A DNA stretch of 9,814 nt from an uncultured SAR116 cluster alpha proteobacterium. Lineage in GTDB: Bacteria; Pseudomonadota; Alphaproteobacteria; Puniceispirillales; Puniceispirillaceae. The first letter of the stretch is position 1. Each line of letters starts with the position of its first letter. The DNA is taken from positions 1 through 9,814 of the forward strand of contig CABYOG010000034.1 of the NCBI GenBank assembly GCA_902520575.1, given 5' to 3'. Below the pieces are notes generated by a model, which saw only the letters and a program-made list of their open reading frames with translations, was not told where the DNA came from and searched no databases. The translations under genes were made by a program, and so were the position numbers. Positions 1 through 6,687 of the stretch are shown here, piece after piece.

Positions 1-26
1 AATCTTCCCCATTATTGCAATCAGTA

Positions 27-48
27 TAAGCTAACAGCTGTTAGTTTA
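27..48. repeat. Near-perfect 22-bp palindrome
   Basis: The core, CTAACAGCTGTTAG at 31-44, is a perfect 14-bp palindrome. Bases 27-29 (TAA) and 46-48 (TTA) extend it, leaving one mismatched pair (30/45). It lies about 100 bases beyond the hemF stop. No run of T follows on either strand, so it does not look like a classical terminator. A dimeric-regulator site or a hairpin belonging to a gene off the left edge is possible but not shown. Confidence 0.5.
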
Positions 49-54
49 CCACGT

Positions 55-76
55 CGCTAACTGCGTTAAATTAGCG
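55..76. repeat. Inverted repeat, 6-bp arms
   Basis: CGCTAA (55-60) and TTAGCG (71-76) are exact reverse complements around a 10-base loop. The left arm shares GCTAAC with the palindrome at 27-48 (GCTAAC at 30-35 and 56-61), so the two elements look related. With the palindrome, this accounts for most of the structure in the 148 bases downstream of hemF. No T-tract follows, so a terminator role is doubtful. Confidence 0.4.
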
Positions 77-148
77 CAATCAGATGGCATAAGGCAAGAA
101 GAGAAGCTGTAATTTTTACCTATTGATATTTAACCAAGGCAAGCCCAG

Positions 149-1030
149 TTATGGCCATCTCACTTCTGGCGGCAGACTCATCAAAATGGCCTCAATATTG
201 CCGCCTGTTTTCAAGCCAAACGACGTGCCTCTATCATAAAGTAAATTGAATTCAACATAACGGCCCCGCCGGACAAGCTGGAAATGCCTATCTTCCGCTG
301 TAAAGTGCTTATTCATAGTTTCCCGGACAATGTTTACGTAACTTCCTGCAAAGCTGCTGCCAACATCTCGAGTAAAGCTAAAGTCAGCTTCTCTATTACC
401 GCTGTCTAGATAATCATAAAATATACCGCCCGCCCCACGCGGCTCATCCCGATGTTTGAGGTAAAAATAATCATCACACCATTGTTTATATTTCGGATAA
501 TAATTCGGATCATGGCGTTCGCAGCAAGCTTTCAAATCAGCATGGAAAGTATTTACCTGCTTCGGAGCGGGTTTTACCGGTGTCAGATCACCGCCGCCAC
601 CAAACCAAGCTTTACTGGTAATTACGAAGCGGGTATTCATATGGGCAGCAGGCACAAATGGGTTTTGTGGATGCGAAACAAGTGAGATCCCGCCCGCCCA
701 AAACTGGCCATCATCAGTTGCTCCGGGGATTTGGGATCTGAAGTCTTCTGCGAACTGGCCATGCACCACTGAAATATTGACCCCAACCTTTTCAAAAACG
801 CGCCCATGCATCACCGATATTTGGCCACCGCCACCGCCGTCACGTGTCCAGTTTTTGCGCTGAAAATGACCTGATGGCTGGTTAGATAACGGGCTGTCTT
901 CTGCATCACTTTCAATAGTTTCAAACTGGCCGCAAATATTATCGCGAAGCTTTTCAAACCAGTCTGCTACCCGAACAGAAAAGTCAGCCATATCAGGGGT
1001 CAGAAAATCTGGTGGAGCACGGTTTATCAT
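149..1030 (-). CDS. hemF: Oxygen-dependent coproporphyrinogen III oxidase
   Basis: HemF catalyses the O2-dependent oxidative decarboxylation of coproporphyrinogen III to protoporphyrinogen IX in haem synthesis. It is normally a cytoplasmic homodimer. At 293 residues it is close to the usual length of about 300. Family hallmarks run in order: WTRDGGGGG (61-69), VFEKVGVN (78-85), [10 protein letters not shown] (125-134), [10 protein letters not shown] (142-151), [16 protein letters not shown] (189-204), [10 protein letters not shown] (254-263), [12 protein letters not shown] (266-277) and the closing [11 protein letters not shown] (282-292). The gene is therefore complete. Its ATG overlaps the stop of the upstream cca gene as ATGA (1030-1027), which fixes the start and suggests translational coupling; no strong ribosome binding site is visible. 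One small oddity is TGGNIE near the C-terminus, where the family usually has an arginine after the glycines. Function is assigned with high certainty. Confidence 0.97.
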   Translation of the reverse strand: MINRAPPDFLTPDMADFSVRVADWFEKLRDNICGQFETIESDAEDSPLSNQPSGHFQRKNWTRDGGGGGQISVMHGRVFEKVGVNISVVHGQFAEDFRSQIPGATDDGQFWAGGISLVSHPQNPFVPAAHMNTRFVITSKAWFGGGGDLTPVKPAPKQVNTFHADLKACCERHDPNYYPKYKQWCDDYFYLKHRDEPRGAGGIFYDYLDSGNREADFSFTRDVGSSFAGSYVNIVRETMNKHFTAEDRHFQLVRRGRYVEFNLLYDRGTSFGLKTGGNIEAILMSLPPEVRWP

Positions 1031-2325
1031 CTGTCTCTGTCACTGCTTTTGTCTTGGTCAATAAAATCTTTTATATCAGCATGGGCTAAAAGTTGGGTCT
1101 TTGTCGCGGTGAATTCAGTTTCTGCCCATAGCTTCCGAAGCTGGTCAAGGCAGGCCCCGACCGCTGGCCCGGACAGCCCGAAATGCTGTACTACATCACG
1201 GCCTGAAACAGGACAACTAGGAGGCTGGAAAAAGACAATTTGCCTCAATTTCTCAGAAAGCTGGTCTATAACAAGATCGGAGCAAGTTGTGGGCCTGTCA
1301 GCGTCTTGATAAGAACAGGCTGCCTCCAGTGCATAAAGAAAACTAACATCACCCAAATGATAAGCGGAAAAGGCCCAGTGCGGGCCTAACAATCCGGCAA
1401 CTAGAATTCTATCCGCGGGCTGGTCTGCGGAGGACAAAAAGCGTAGTTCTGCCCGGCTGAGTTTCAAGATGCTTCCTGCTTTAACGCGCTGGCCAATAGG
1501 CAAACAACAGGCCAGCCTCTGGACAAAGCTTAGATCACCCCATATTTTTTCCAGAAGCGGGTGGACTAGGACGTCCGCGCTAAAGCTTGCGCCAAACAAA
1601 ATCTGATCAACGCCCATTATCGAAGCTTGGCGTAAGATAGGCAGAGGAGCCGCCCCAGCCATCAGCCGTTTCAATTCTCCTGCAATACGCTCTGCAGACA
1701 AAACTGGTAGCAGATGGACGTGTTGGGATAAGGCTAGTTGATCTGTTTTCGGCATGGACAAATTAGGGTAACAGGCTAGAAAGCGTAGCGCGCGCAGAAG
1801 CCGAAGATGGTCTTCTTGCAGCCGGCGCGCGGCATCCCCAACAAAACGGAGACAACCCTGTTCTAGATCTTCTATGCCCCCAACCAAATCGTGCACGGTC
1901 CCCTCTCCATCTAAGTAAAGCGCATTAATGGTAAAATCTCGTCGCAGTGCATCCGTCTGCCAGTTTGTAGTAGGCCTGACCATCGCGTGACGGCCATCCG
2001 TATTTAAATCAGAGCGCAGCTGAGTTACCTCTGCCTGCTGTTCGTTAGCCATAACTGTCACTGTGCCATGAGCAAGACCAGTCTCAAGAACACGCAGCCC
2101 CTGTTGACGAGCGGCTTCAACAAAGACCTTCACTGGCAGACTTACCGCAACATCTAAATCCTGTTCAGGATCAAAACCATACCCTTTATGACGAGCTAGC
2201 AAGCCATTGCGCACCACCCCACCAACAAGACGTGCCTCGCCTCCTGCGGAACGGGCGATAGAAAAGATATCGCTGATAAAGGCCTGACGGGCAGCAGAGA
2301 AGGATAGTGATAGAGAGACAGACAT
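1027..2325 (-). CDS. cca: CCA tRNA nucleotidyltransferase / poly(A) polymerase family (class II)
   Basis: This is a template-independent nucleotidyltransferase that most likely adds or repairs the 3'-CCA of tRNA in the cytoplasm. It has 432 residues from the chosen start. The head domain shows [11 protein letters not shown] (33-43), the metal-binding DLD (56-58), [12 protein letters not shown] (128-139), the DLVGG motif (146-150), RFVGD (160-164) and [12 protein letters not shown] (171-182), as in the family. A helical C-terminal part follows, with PVSGRDVV at 372-379. The ATG at 2325 shares its A with the TAA stop of the upstream gene (TAATG). An in-frame TTG at 2376 would add 17 residues that do not resemble the family N-terminus, so I reject it. 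The stop overlaps the hemF start. The sequence alone cannot separate full CCA-adding activity from A-adding or poly(A) activity, but in Alphaproteobacteria a single such enzyme is usually the CCA-adding one. Confidence 0.92.
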   Translation of the reverse strand: MSVSLSLSFSAARQAFISDIFSIARSAGGEARLVGGVVRNGLLARHKGYGFDPEQDLDVAVSLPVKVFVEAARQQGLRVLETGLAHGTVTVMANEQQAEVTQLRSDLNTDGRHAMVRPTTNWQTDALRRDFTINALYLDGEGTVHDLVGGIEDLEQGCLRFVGDAARRLQEDHLRLLRALRFLACYPNLSMPKTDQLALSQHVHLLPVLSAERIAGELKRLMAGAAPLPILRQASIMGVDQILFGASFSADVLVHPLLEKIWGDLSFVQRLACCLPIGQRVKAGSILKLSRAELRFLSSADQPADRILVAGLLGPHWAFSAYHLGDVSFLYALEAACSYQDADRPTTCSDLVIDQLSEKLRQIVFFQPPSCPVSGRDVVQHFGLSGPAVGACLDQLRKLWAETEFTATKTQLLAHADIKDFIDQDKSSDRDR

Positions 2326-2657
2326 TAAGTAGAGCGGACAATTGTCTGTTGAACGATGAAGGGTAAAATCGGCCAATTGTCTTTGTTCAGTCCACTTTTT
2401 TTGAATTCACCGGGTTTAATCTTACCACCCTCGATACGAGGCGGCTTATAATCTGTTCCAGGCTGACTCGTGCCACCAACTTCCAGCATCAAGGCAGCGC
2501 CTAAAAAAACAAGTAGACCGACAGCAGCTGAGATCACATGCCGCCAAGCAATGAGGGCCGAGCCTTCAGCATGACGTCGACCAAGCCGCACAAGTAAAGC
2601 CAGAACTAATAGCCCAGCCAGTATAGCAATGATAGCTATGAGATAAATTCGAAGCAT
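2325..2657 (-). CDS. DUF6111 family small membrane protein
   Basis: A 110-residue protein of unknown function. Two hydrophobic helices are visible, at about residues 4-23 and 41-59, separated by a basic loop (RLGRRH). A polar tail holds GGTSQPGTDYKPPRIEGGKIKPGEF (split here as GGTSQPGTDY, 61-70, then KPPRIEGGKIKPGEF, 71-85), which matches the DUF6111 pattern of a glycine turn, a Y-P motif and an E-x-G-x-(I/V)-x-P-G-x-(F) end. It is probably an inner-membrane protein with the tail on one face. The ATG at 2657 has AAGGGA about 8 bases upstream, a fair ribosome binding site. It ends in TAATG, overlapping cca by one base. The last 25 or so residues past the conserved GEF run into the cca start region and look lineage-specific. 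The family recurs beside the Nudix and CCA genes, but no role is known to me. Confidence 0.82.
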   Translation of the reverse strand: MLRIYLIAIIAILAGLLVLALLVRLGRRHAEGSALIAWRHVISAAVGLLVFLGAALMLEVGGTSQPGTDYKPPRIEGGKIKPGEFKKSGLNKDNWPILPFIVQQTIVRST

Positions 2658-2758
2658 GGTTTTAATCCCTTACAGCAGACGAGATAGTCAGCCCCATAGA
2701 ATCAGAGGTAGCAAATTAGGTGTGACTTTACAATAAATGCCCACCTATTCGGTGCTCT

Positions 2759-3382
2759 TTACAAGCGGTCCAGTTCAGGCTGAATACGCGTGTTTAGACA
2801 CACTGCCAGATTCCTCAGCATTTGAGCAGTCGCACCCCAAATCATTGGATCTGAATGCGAAATTTTCCAAAACCTGCGCAGTCGGCCATCCTCACTCAGC
2901 CGTTCGGATCGTTTATAAGCATCAATAATGAGAAAAGGAGCAAGGGGTGTGAACCAGGTCATATCCACTTCCGCCGGATTCGGTTGCAGCAGGGTTTCAA
3001 GCTGACGTGGATCCTCTGCACAATAGCCCACCACCTGATCAACCAGATAATTGGTGCTGGTTAGCACAGGCTCCAAATAGCCGAGGTGAGTGATCAACTG
3101 AGCGCTGAGACCTGTTTCTTCCTGACATTCACGTGCAGCTGTCATTGCTGGAGTTTCATCACCTGCTTCCGGTTTTCCGCCTGGAAAGCTGACCTGGCCA
3201 GCATGCAAGCGCAGTTTATCTGACCGTCTAGTTAGCAGAATCTCAAGCCTGTGCGGGGGGCCTGCTAGTAGCAGTTGGACAGCAGCTTTTTTTAGCGGAC
3301 CATTATTAATTTCAGAGACACCGTTCCAGTCTGGCGGCACGGGGGCAACGATTGCGGTTAAATCAAAGTAGCTGAGCGTCAT
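2759..3382 (-). CDS. CoA pyrophosphatase-type Nudix hydrolase
   Basis: This Nudix hydrolase probably cleaves CoA or related nucleotide pyrophosphates into phosphopantetheine and adenosine 3',5'-bisphosphate; Mg2+ or Mn2+ is needed in the family. It has 207 residues, like E. coli NudL. The CoA-subfamily signature LLTxRSx3Rx3Gx3FPGG is exactly satisfied: LLTRRS at 49-54, R58, G62 and FPGG at 66-69. The Nudix box follows with catalytic REcqEE at 84-89 (R84, E85, E88, E89), with the one-residue longer spacing seen in this subfamily rather than in MutT. The C-terminal IWGATAQML (181-189) also fits. It is third-party housekeeping in appearance and sits in the minus-strand operon, 54 bases after the DUF1285 gene and 101 bases before DUF6111. 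No strong ribosome binding site precedes the ATG. Substrate is inferred from the subfamily motif. Confidence 0.93.
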   Translation of the reverse strand: MTLSYFDLTAIVAPVPPDWNGVSEINNGPLKKAAVQLLLAGPPHRLEILLTRRSDKLRLHAGQVSFPGGKPEAGDETPAMTAARECQEETGLSAQLITHLGYLEPVLTSTNYLVDQVVGYCAEDPRQLETLLQPNPAEVDMTWFTPLAPFLIIDAYKRSERLSEDGRLRRFWKISHSDPMIWGATAQMLRNLAVCLNTRIQPELDRL

Positions 3383-3436
3383 GAACTGTCTAATTTTAGT
3401 TGGGTTTTATGAGTAGCATGGCATATCGCTACATGG

Positions 3437-3976
3437 TCATAAGTTCTCCGGTTGCAAGGCGAAAAATATTCCAGATGACCACAGGCCGGGTACACCTTTG
3501 TCATCCTTATCATCGGCAAGGTCAGCTAGCTCATACCAAACGGGCCGCGACAGCCTAGCGACAAGTCCTGCGGGTAACCGCAAATAAGGACGGCTTTCGG
3601 CTAAAGCAGCGTCTTTTGTTGCCTGGTTTTTGAAAAAGAGCCGTGTGTCTGGACCAATGGTATAATCGCGACCCAGATTATCTGATGCCTTTATGACACG
3701 GTGCTCTCTCTTACCGGCGCTGGTCAAGGCAGTAATAACGAACGGGGCATCTTCAACCTCGATCTGCCCAAATTCAACAGGCGTGCGCAGCCAATGCTGT
3801 CCAGCCTCATCAACCGATAGAACTCTAGCGAATAATTTCACCAACTCAATTCGCTTAATTAGGTCTCCTTCATGGTACCAGCGTCCCTCTCGATCAATGC
3901 GCATATGAAAATCGCGCTGAACAGGGCTGGAGGGAGTATCACAATCAGCTTTTGTTGTTTTGTCTGAACTTTTCAT
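3437..3976 (-). CDS. DUF1285 domain-containing protein
   Basis: A 179-residue soluble protein of the DUF1285 family, function unknown. Visible family features are the opening MRIDREGRWYHEGDLIKR (25-42), VKLFARVL (46-53), the central TPVEFGQIEVEDAPFVI (65-81), the RPVWYEL segment (144-150) and the closing GLWSSGIFFAL (164-174). There is no signal peptide or membrane helix. The first 20 or so residues are polar and poorly conserved. I chose the ATG at 3976; a TTG at 3997 is possible in frame but adds only seven residues and has no better ribosome binding site. As the first gene of the minus-strand operon it probably lies next to the operon promoter in the AT-rich spacer. The DUF1285-Nudix-DUF6111-CCA order is a recurring alphaproteobacterial neighbourhood, which supports the call but not a specific function. 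Confidence 0.88.
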   Translation of the reverse strand: MKSSDKTTKADCDTPSSPVQRDFHMRIDREGRWYHEGDLIKRIELVKLFARVLSVDEAGQHWLRTPVEFGQIEVEDAPFVITALTSAGKREHRVIKASDNLGRDYTIGPDTRLFFKNQATKDAALAESRPYLRLPAGLVARLSRPVWYELADLADDKDDKGVPGLWSSGIFFALQPENL

Positions 3977-4039
3977 AAAGTAAATTCTAACCGGCAATGA
4001 AAAAAAACAAAACGAAAATACAAAATTTAGAGATTTTAG

Positions 4040-4141
4040 AACTTTTTTGAAATTAAGCTATTCTTCGTTGTTAATGCATAAGCAGTTTGACACACTAGTG
4101 AATAAGCATAGAAAATATTCGACCTAAACATTAAAAAAGTT
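4040..4141. repeat. Inverted repeat with 9-bp arms around candidate promoter
   Basis: AACTTTTTT at 4040-4048 and AAAAAAGTT at 4133-4141 are exact reverse complements, 84 bases apart. Four more A-T pairs could form outside them if two bases (4038-4039) bulge. The arms flank the TTGACA candidate at 4087. The arms are A/T tracts in AT-rich DNA, so chance is a fair explanation. Confidence 0.3.
4087..4114 (+). promoter_or_regulatory. Candidate sigma-70-type promoter for the permease gene
   Basis: A perfect -35 hexamer TTGACA lies at 4087-4092. A weak -10, TAGAAA, lies at 4109-4114 with a 16-base spacer. If used, transcription would start near 4121 and give the permease mRNA a leader of about 220 bases. 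The -35 is exact but the -10 matches poorly, and random matches are common in AT-rich DNA. Confidence 0.35.
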
Positions 4142-4177
4142 AAAACAACCAGGTCTCAAGGTGGTGCTGCAGACTGA

Positions 4178-4214
4178 CTAGCTAAGAAAGAATACTCAGC
4201 CTTGATTTAGCTAG
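4178..4214 (+). repeat. Inverted repeat with 8-bp arms in the permease leader
   Basis: CTAGCTAA (4178-4185) and TTAGCTAG (4207-4214) are perfect reverse complements with a 21-base loop. In RNA this would be a plain hairpin about 130 bases before the permease ATG. There is no T-tract after it, so it is not an obvious terminator. Nearby, CAGCC (4230-4234) can pair with GGCTG (4263-4267), and TCAGCC (4196-4201), inside the loop, can pair with the same GGCTGA segment, so alternative folds are possible. A regulatory function is inference only. Confidence 0.4.
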
Positions 4215-4341
4215 CCAAACATGGCAAACCAGCCCCCAATACTTAATGGTGTTTTACTCCCTGGCTGAATTTCTTTTTACGCGAGCAAGTTGGGCAGACC
4301 AAAATAAAACACTAGGGAATCCAACCGGGTGCTCTTGATCT

Positions 4342-5256
4342 ATGTACATTTATTTACCCATTGCTGAAATTTCGATGCATATTGCAGTCGTGATCGGTCT
4401 CGGTGGTGGCGTCGGCTTTCTCTCTGGAATGTTTGGAGTTGGAGGTGGCTTTTTGATGACGCCGCTTTTGATTTTTCTGGGCGTGCCCTCTGCAGTGGCA
4501 GTTTCAACGGAAGCAAATCAAATTGTAGCCTCATCTGTGTCAGGTGTGCTTGCGCATTGGCGCCGCGGTAATGTTGATTTCAAGATGGGTGGCATTCTCG
4601 TAGCCGGGGGGCTTGTGGGCTCATCTATTGGGGTGTTGCTTTTCTCCATCCTGCGTGACATCGGCCAGATCGATTTAGTTATCAGGCTGTCTTATGTAGT
4701 GTTTTTAGGTATTACCGGCCTACTGATGTTAATGGAATCTGTCCGCGCAATTTTGCAGACTCGCCAGCCGGGAGCAAAACGCGGCAAACTGCATCAGCAT
4801 AACTGGCTGCATGGTCTGCCGCTGAAGGTCAGGTTCCGCAAATCAAAGTTGTATATTAGTGCGCTACTGCCTTTCTTTCTTTCGGCTTTTGTCGGCGTTC
4901 TGTCAGCGATCATGGGCGTGGGCGGTGGCTTTATTCTGGTGCCCGCCATGATCTATCTATTGGGCATGCCCACGTATACAGTGATCGGCACATCGCTTTT
5001 CCAAATCATTTTTGTCACTGCAAATATCACCATTCTGCAGTCTGTTCAGACACAAACTGTCGATTTTGTGCTAGCAGGGTTGTTATTGGTTGGCGCGGTT
5101 ATTGGCGCTCAGTTTGGAGCACGCGTTGGGGCCTTGTTGCGAGGTGAGCAGCTGCGCGGTCTATTGGCTTTGATTGTTTTGGCGGTGTGTTTGAAGTTAG
5201 TCTTTGATTTGGTGATAACACCTGAGGATGTCTTTTCAGTGGAGTTCCTGAAATGA
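4342..5256 (+). CDS. TauE/SafE (TSUP) family membrane permease
   Basis: An integral inner-membrane protein of 304 residues in the sulfite exporter TauE/SafE family, whose characterised members move sulfite, sulfoacetate or related small anions. It shows the family's internal duplication: GMFGVGGGFLMTPLL (29-43) in the first half and AIMGVGGGFILVPAM (189-203) in the second. About eight hydrophobic segments are visible, with a basic cytoplasmic-looking loop between the halves (about 140-168, rich in K, R and H). TEANQIVASSVSGVLAHWRR (56-75) is a strongly patterned stretch after the first motif. The ATG at 4342 gives the opening YLPIAE, which looks like the family N-terminus; a second ATG 11 codons in is less likely. 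No strong ribosome binding site is seen. Its stop overlaps the next start as ATGA (5253-5256), so the next product is probably a partner. The substrate cannot be read from sequence. Confidence 0.93.
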   Translation: MYIYLPIAEISMHIAVVIGLGGGVGFLSGMFGVGGGFLMTPLLIFLGVPSAVAVSTEANQIVASSVSGVLAHWRRGNVDFKMGGILVAGGLVGSSIGVLLFSILRDIGQIDLVIRLSYVVFLGITGLLMLMESVRAILQTRQPGAKRGKLHQHNWLHGLPLKVRFRKSKLYISALLPFFLSAFVGVLSAIMGVGGGFILVPAMIYLLGMPTYTVIGTSLFQIIFVTANITILQSVQTQTVDFVLAGLLLVGAVIGAQFGARVGALLRGEQLRGLLALIVLAVCLKLVFDLVITPEDVFSVEFLK

Positions 5257-6011
5257 CGTCACGCGTTTATAATTATCTGGTCGCAATATTGTTACTGGTG
5301 ACAGGTTGGACTTGTCCGGTACATTCCAGCACGTTGGTCGCTGATTTGGATTTGGACCAAGTTTCAATCACGATAGATTTTAACGGCGAAAGTCTGCTGT
5401 TGTTTGGGGCGGTAAGTGGAGGAACAGAAAGCGATATCATCGTTATTTTCAAAGGCCCTGATGTGCCGCTCGCCTTGCGAAAAAAAGAACGGGCCAGCGG
5501 TATTTGGATGAACAGGCAGACCATTATTTGGCATAACGCCCCTAGCTTTTATCATATTTTTTCCAATCGGACGCTGGATGAAGTTTTGTCTGAGCAGCAG
5601 CAGGCCAGGTTGCGCATTGGCGCAGAGCACATAGGCCTACGCACTGGTGAGACAATGCTGGACAAAGAAAAAGCGAAGCTGTGGCGAAGTGCGCTGACCA
5701 GAAATATGACCGATCGCAGTCTGTGGCAGTTGAATGAGAATTATGTATCCATTATCCGGGGCGCGCTGTTCCGCGCCCCTGTCTATCTGCCAGCAAATAT
5801 TATTCCTGGTGAATATGAGGTGCGGGTTTTGCATGTGCAGAACAACCAGTTAATTGCGGAGGATACCACCTATATTTCAGTGGCCAAAACCGGTATTGGA
5901 GCGATGATTTATGCCTTTGCTCATGACTATTCCATTTTTTATGGGTTTTTTGCAGTTTGTTTTGCTGTGTTTGCAGGCTGGCTGGCAGCTGCTGCTTTTC
6001 GCAAACAGTAA
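5253..6011 (+). CDS. TIGR02186 / Alph_Pro_TM family membrane-anchored periplasmic protein
   Basis: A 252-residue protein of the alphaproteobacterial TIGR02186 (Alph_Pro_TM) family, function unknown. Residues 1-25 look like a signal peptide: R4, a hydrophobic stretch YLVAILLLVTGW (8-19), then small residues near HSS. A beta-rich, probably periplasmic part follows, including FNGESLLLFGAV (43-54) and IIVIFKGP (62-69). The end carries AKTGIGAMIYAFAHDYS (211-227) and one membrane helix (about 228-248, YGFFAVCFAVFAGWLAAAAF) with a short basic tail FRKQ. The predicted topology is therefore periplasmic domain plus C-terminal anchor. Its ATG overlaps the permease stop, which suggests coupled translation and a shared complex; pairing of this family with TauE-type permeases is one I recall from other Alphaproteobacteria. 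Cysteines at 21 and 236 are not in a recognisable motif. Confidence 0.9.
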   Translation: MTSRVYNYLVAILLLVTGWTCPVHSSTLVADLDLDQVSITIDFNGESLLLFGAVSGGTESDIIVIFKGPDVPLALRKKERASGIWMNRQTIIWHNAPSFYHIFSNRTLDEVLSEQQQARLRIGAEHIGLRTGETMLDKEKAKLWRSALTRNMTDRSLWQLNENYVSIIRGALFRAPVYLPANIIPGEYEVRVLHVQNNQLIAEDTTYISVAKTGIGAMIYAFAHDYSIFYGFFAVCFAVFAGWLAAAAFRKQ

Positions 6012-6048
6012 TTTGAATTAGTCTGCCACCAAAGCTATATTTGGACGA

Positions 6049-6054
6049 TATAAA
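6049..6054 (+). promoter_or_regulatory. Possible -10 element upstream of usp
   Basis: TATAAA at 6049-6054 matches five of six bases of the -10 consensus and lies in the 113-base gap between the Alph_Pro_TM stop and the usp ATG. No good -35 lies 17 bases upstream, though TTGGAC at 6041-6046 could serve a start further downstream. The usp gene may instead be read from the permease promoter. Confidence 0.2.
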
Positions 6055-6086
6055 ATTGGATACTAATAGATAGGTGGAAACGGAAA

Positions 6087-6109
6087 GGACACGCAGACAG
6101 TCTGTGTCC
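6087..6109 (+). repeat. Interrupted palindrome before the usp ribosome binding site
   Basis: Two nested arm pairs are visible: GGACA (6087-6091) with TGTCC (6105-6109), and CAGAC (6094-6098) with GTCTG (6100-6104) around a single A. Two unpaired bases (6092-6093) offset the left side. As RNA it would fold as a hairpin ending seven bases before the Shine-Dalgarno; as DNA it could be an operator half-site pair. Its location suggests control of usp, but no known regulator motif is recognised. Confidence 0.45.
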
Positions 6110-6115
6110 AATATT

Positions 6116-6120
6116 GAGGA
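6116..6120 (+). promoter_or_regulatory. Ribosome binding site deciding the usp start
   Basis: GAGGA lies four bases before the ATG at 6125. The alternative in-frame GTG at 6074 has no such sequence upstream, so this site supports the shorter protein. Confidence 0.6.
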
Positions 6121-6124
6121 AGAG

Positions 6125-6616
6125 ATGGCTGCAAAATCAAAAAAACAAGTCGTGACCGCAAAGTTCTTCTTAGTTCTGGTCGATGACTCAGAAGAACTGC
6201 ATCAGGCGTTGTATTATGCCTGCATTCGGGCTAAATCAGCAGGCTTACGCGTCGCCTTGCTTTATGTTATCGCGCCTGCTGAATTTGCCCATTGGGCCGG
6301 GGTCGGTGCATTGATGCGTGAAGAAGCCCGCGATATGGCGGAAGAAAAAATGCGTTTTCATGCAGATTATGTGCAGGAATTGACCGGCCAGTCACCAATT
6401 ATGCATATTCGTGAAGGCAAGGTAGTCGAAGAGGTGATCAGCCTCATCAATGAGGAAGATAGCATAATCTCGCTTGTGCTGGGTGCAGATACCAAATCAG
6501 ACAGTGCCGGGCCGGTGATCGGCTATCTGGCTGGGCGCGGGATTGGCCAATGCCGAGCCCCCGTAGTGATTGTTCCGGGGAATCTGAGTGATGAGCAAAT
6601 AGATGTGCTGGTCTGA
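6125..6616 (+). CDS. Universal stress protein (UspA-like domain)
   Basis: A single-domain, cytoplasmic UspA-like protein of 163 residues. The domain begins with the beta strand KFFLVLVDDSEELHQAL (13-29), followed by a helix, a second strand VALLYVI (43-49), an acidic helix (about 62-88), and the C-terminal strand region LVLGADTKSD (117-126) ending in APVVIVPG (145-152). Usp proteins that bind ATP carry G-2x-G-9x-G(S/T) near this point; here only the GADT start is present and the glycines are not spaced that way, so ATP binding is uncertain. I chose ATG 6125 because of GAGGA four bases upstream; a GTG at 6074 would add 17 residues through the palindrome and lacks a ribosome binding site. It follows the permease/Alph_Pro_TM pair by 113 bases on the same strand and may act as its cytoplasmic regulator, which is inference. 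Confidence 0.88.
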   Translation: MAAKSKKQVVTAKFFLVLVDDSEELHQALYYACIRAKSAGLRVALLYVIAPAEFAHWAGVGALMREEARDMAEEKMRFHADYVQELTGQSPIMHIREGKVVEEVISLINEEDSIISLVLGADTKSDSAGPVIGYLAGRGIGQCRAPVVIVPGNLSDEQIDVLV

Positions 6617-6687
6617 TAGGCATTGGACAAAGACACGACCCTTGAAGTTTTGGTCTGGCTGAACCATGTGATAATGAAGACCAAGTC

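Larger units (their letters stand above)
3977..4341. other. Gene-free AT-rich divergent spacer
   Basis: This 365-base spacer lies between the starts of the minus-strand DUF1285 gene and the plus-strand permease, so it must hold divergent promoters. The half near DUF1285 (about 3998-4140) is strongly AT-rich with A- and T-tracts; the half near the permease is more mixed and holds inverted repeats. I see no convincing coding frame, tRNA or known riboswitch. A minus-strand promoter for the five-gene operon is expected here, but no clear -35/-10 pair stands out. Candidate elements are listed separately. Confidence 0.7.

Noticed and set aside
68..92. Missing canonical MutT spacing in the Nudix box
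   Set aside because: The one-residue shift looked like a defect at first but is normal for the CoA pyrophosphatase subfamily, and the catalytic residues are present. The numbers given here are residue positions in the protein encoded at 2759-3382.
452..685. Open reading frame on the plus strand opposite hemF
   Set aside because: It lies wholly within the well-matched hemF gene, and its protein resembles no family I know. It is an antisense shadow.
2326..2376. TTG start adding 17 residues to the CCA enzyme
   Set aside because: The extension overlaps DUF6111, begins with a poor codon and does not match family N-termini. The TAATG junction explains the start better.
2717..2747. Inverted repeat TAGGTG/CACCTA between the Nudix and DUF6111 genes
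   Set aside because: The arms are only 6 bp with a 19-base loop and no T-tract follows on the transcribed strand, so it may be chance.
5273..6111. Minus-strand reading frames opposite the Alph_Pro_TM gene
   Set aside because: The plus-strand protein has a signal peptide, a conserved body and a C-terminal anchor; the antisense frames have no recognisable features.
6650..6684. Inverted repeat TTGGTCT/AGACCAA after usp
   Set aside because: Seven-base arms with a 21-base loop and no T-tract; the GCCGC/GCGGC element nearby is the better terminator candidate.
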